From Rhabdophis nuchalis (taxonomy: Eukaryota; Chordata; Lepidosauria; Squamata; Natricidae): a stretch of DNA of 64,000 bases. This document shows, in pieces, positions 63,145 to 64,000 of the stretch. The notes under the pieces were generated by a model. It was not told the origin of the DNA and made no database searches. It saw only the letters and a program-made list of their open reading frames with translations. The DNA is taken from positions 39,766,605 through 39,830,604 of the forward strand of contig CM077643.1 in the NCBI GenBank assembly GCA_039707465.1. The letters run 5' to 3'. The position numbers were made by a program, and so were the translations under genes. Every line of letters begins with the position of its first letter. Within the stretch, counting starts at the first letter, position 1.

Positions 63145-63568
63145 CAGGGGTAGGATTCAGCCAGTTCAGATCAGTTCGGGTGAACCGGATACTAATGTTA
63201 CATTTGGTTCACTGAACCAGTAGTTGCAAGGACTGGCTGGCCCCACCCACATCATCTTGCCCCTCTCAGGCGTCTCCACGTGGCCCATTTTGGATGACAG
63301 GTAAGTGTAGGGCCTGTGCAGAGACTCTGGGAATGTGAAAAACAGGCCTCCCGGAAGTTCCAGAAGTCCAGAAACAGAATCATTTCTGACCTCTGGAGGG
63401 CCTCGCGGGCCCGTGAGAAGCCATTTTTGCCCTTCTGAGCCTGGAGAGGGCAAAAATGCCCCTACCCACCATGATGCAGAATGCTGAGTAGGCCACACCC
63501 ACTATGGCCATGCTCAACCAGCAACCGGGCAGAGAACTAGTTGCTAAAATTTTTCAATCCCACCCCTG
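63145..63568. mobile_element. hAT MITE, 'GGTGGGATTC' group
   Basis: Ends CAGGGGTAGGATTCAGCC and AATCCCACCCCTG. The flanking 8 bp match poorly, so the duplication has decayed or the locus was rearranged. Contains GCCCCTCTCAGGCGTC and GGGCAAAAATGCCCCTAC as in 9830-10000. Confidence 0.75.
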
Positions 63569-64000
63569 CAGCACAAATATCTGAAAAAGAAATCCAAAAG
63601 AAAATGGAAAAAAAAATATACAATGAAGACCAGAGAATTAACAGATTCAAGTTGCAGGAAAATGGAATTCAATTGTATGTCAGGAAAAAAATTGCTAACA
63701 GTAAAGCCAGTTTGACACTCATTCCAAAGATTTAAATAAATGATGATCTTGTTTTGTTAGATGTGGTCAGTAGGCAGCCATTTGTCAAGGAAGATTTATT
63801 ATGAATTCCTGCAAAACAGGGAGATGGACTCCATGGTGATACGATGATGATTCAATGTAAGATCAATGCACGATGCTTTTATTTTTATTTTATTACAAAA
63901 ATCCATCATGTGAGATTGACTTTTTACTTCTGACTACTTTATATCAGTGAAGCTAATGGTTATTTTACTGTGTTTTAAATACAGTATTTCTTATCGTCTA
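63569..64000. other. Unique AT-rich DNA, no gene seen
   Basis: A 64-codon Lys-rich frame at 63541-63735 starts inside the MITE and is not considered real. Confidence 0.4.

Overview
The window looks like intergenic or intronic DNA from a squamate reptile, most likely a snake. The evidence is its repeat content: many CR1 and L2 LINE copies, Sauria-type SINEs (tRNA-like head, tail ending in AGCACATATGTG and then a CTTTACCTTTA-type end), Penelope-like 3' ends, L1 ORF1 and ORF2 pieces, and GAATA/GAGTA pentamer tails on LINE copies, which are known from snake genomes. I found no host exon, no structural RNA gene and no prokaryote-style operon. Every long open frame I can explain belongs to a retroelement.

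Layout. 1-8.3 kb: largely unique DNA with L2 fragments, three palindromic MITEs and a probable LTR remnant. 8.3-15.5 kb: an inverted 1.1 kb duplication (8726-9829 against 14403-15478), an L2 copy, a Penelope fragment split by a hAT MITE, and a unique stretch at 11.0-11.5 kb that could be a conserved non-coding element. 15.5-22 kb: two L2 copies (one with a 368-codon RT frame), MITEs and SINEs. 22-30 kb: a Rex1-like LINE end, two CR1 copies (one about 3.1 kb and nearly full length), and an ancient CR1 split by a composite MITE. 30-37 kb: repeated LINE 3' ends with (ATT)n, a LINE holding an L1 that in turn holds a solo LTR, and a SINE split by an L2 that is itself split by another L2. 37-41 kb: MITEs and a CR1 copy interrupted by an L2, a solo retroviral LTR and a hAT MITE. 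41.7-46.6 kb: a nearly intact, apparently full-length L2 on the minus strand with endonuclease, reverse transcriptase and a CpG-rich 5' region of repeated modules. 46.6-51.1 kb: a CR1 interrupted by an ORF1-only, L1-derived element with an 18-bp target-site duplication. 51-64 kb: mostly unique DNA with nested MITEs, SINEs, L2 fragments and a Penelope 3' end.

The parts work as a mobile-element community. LINEs (L2, CR1, Rex1-like, L1, Penelope) supply reverse transcriptases, and SINEs carry tails resembling LINE tails. Three groups of transposase-less MITEs leave 8-bp duplications, as expected of hAT transposition. Nesting gives a relative order of insertion. The most unusual items are the ORF1-only L1-like element, the near-intact L2 with YY1- and NRF1-like motifs at its 5' end, the inverted duplication flanked by 12-bp direct repeats, the composite MITE, and an acidic/basic coding-like module in two LTR-like sequences. 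All identifications come from reading the sequence and family knowledge; no database search was run.
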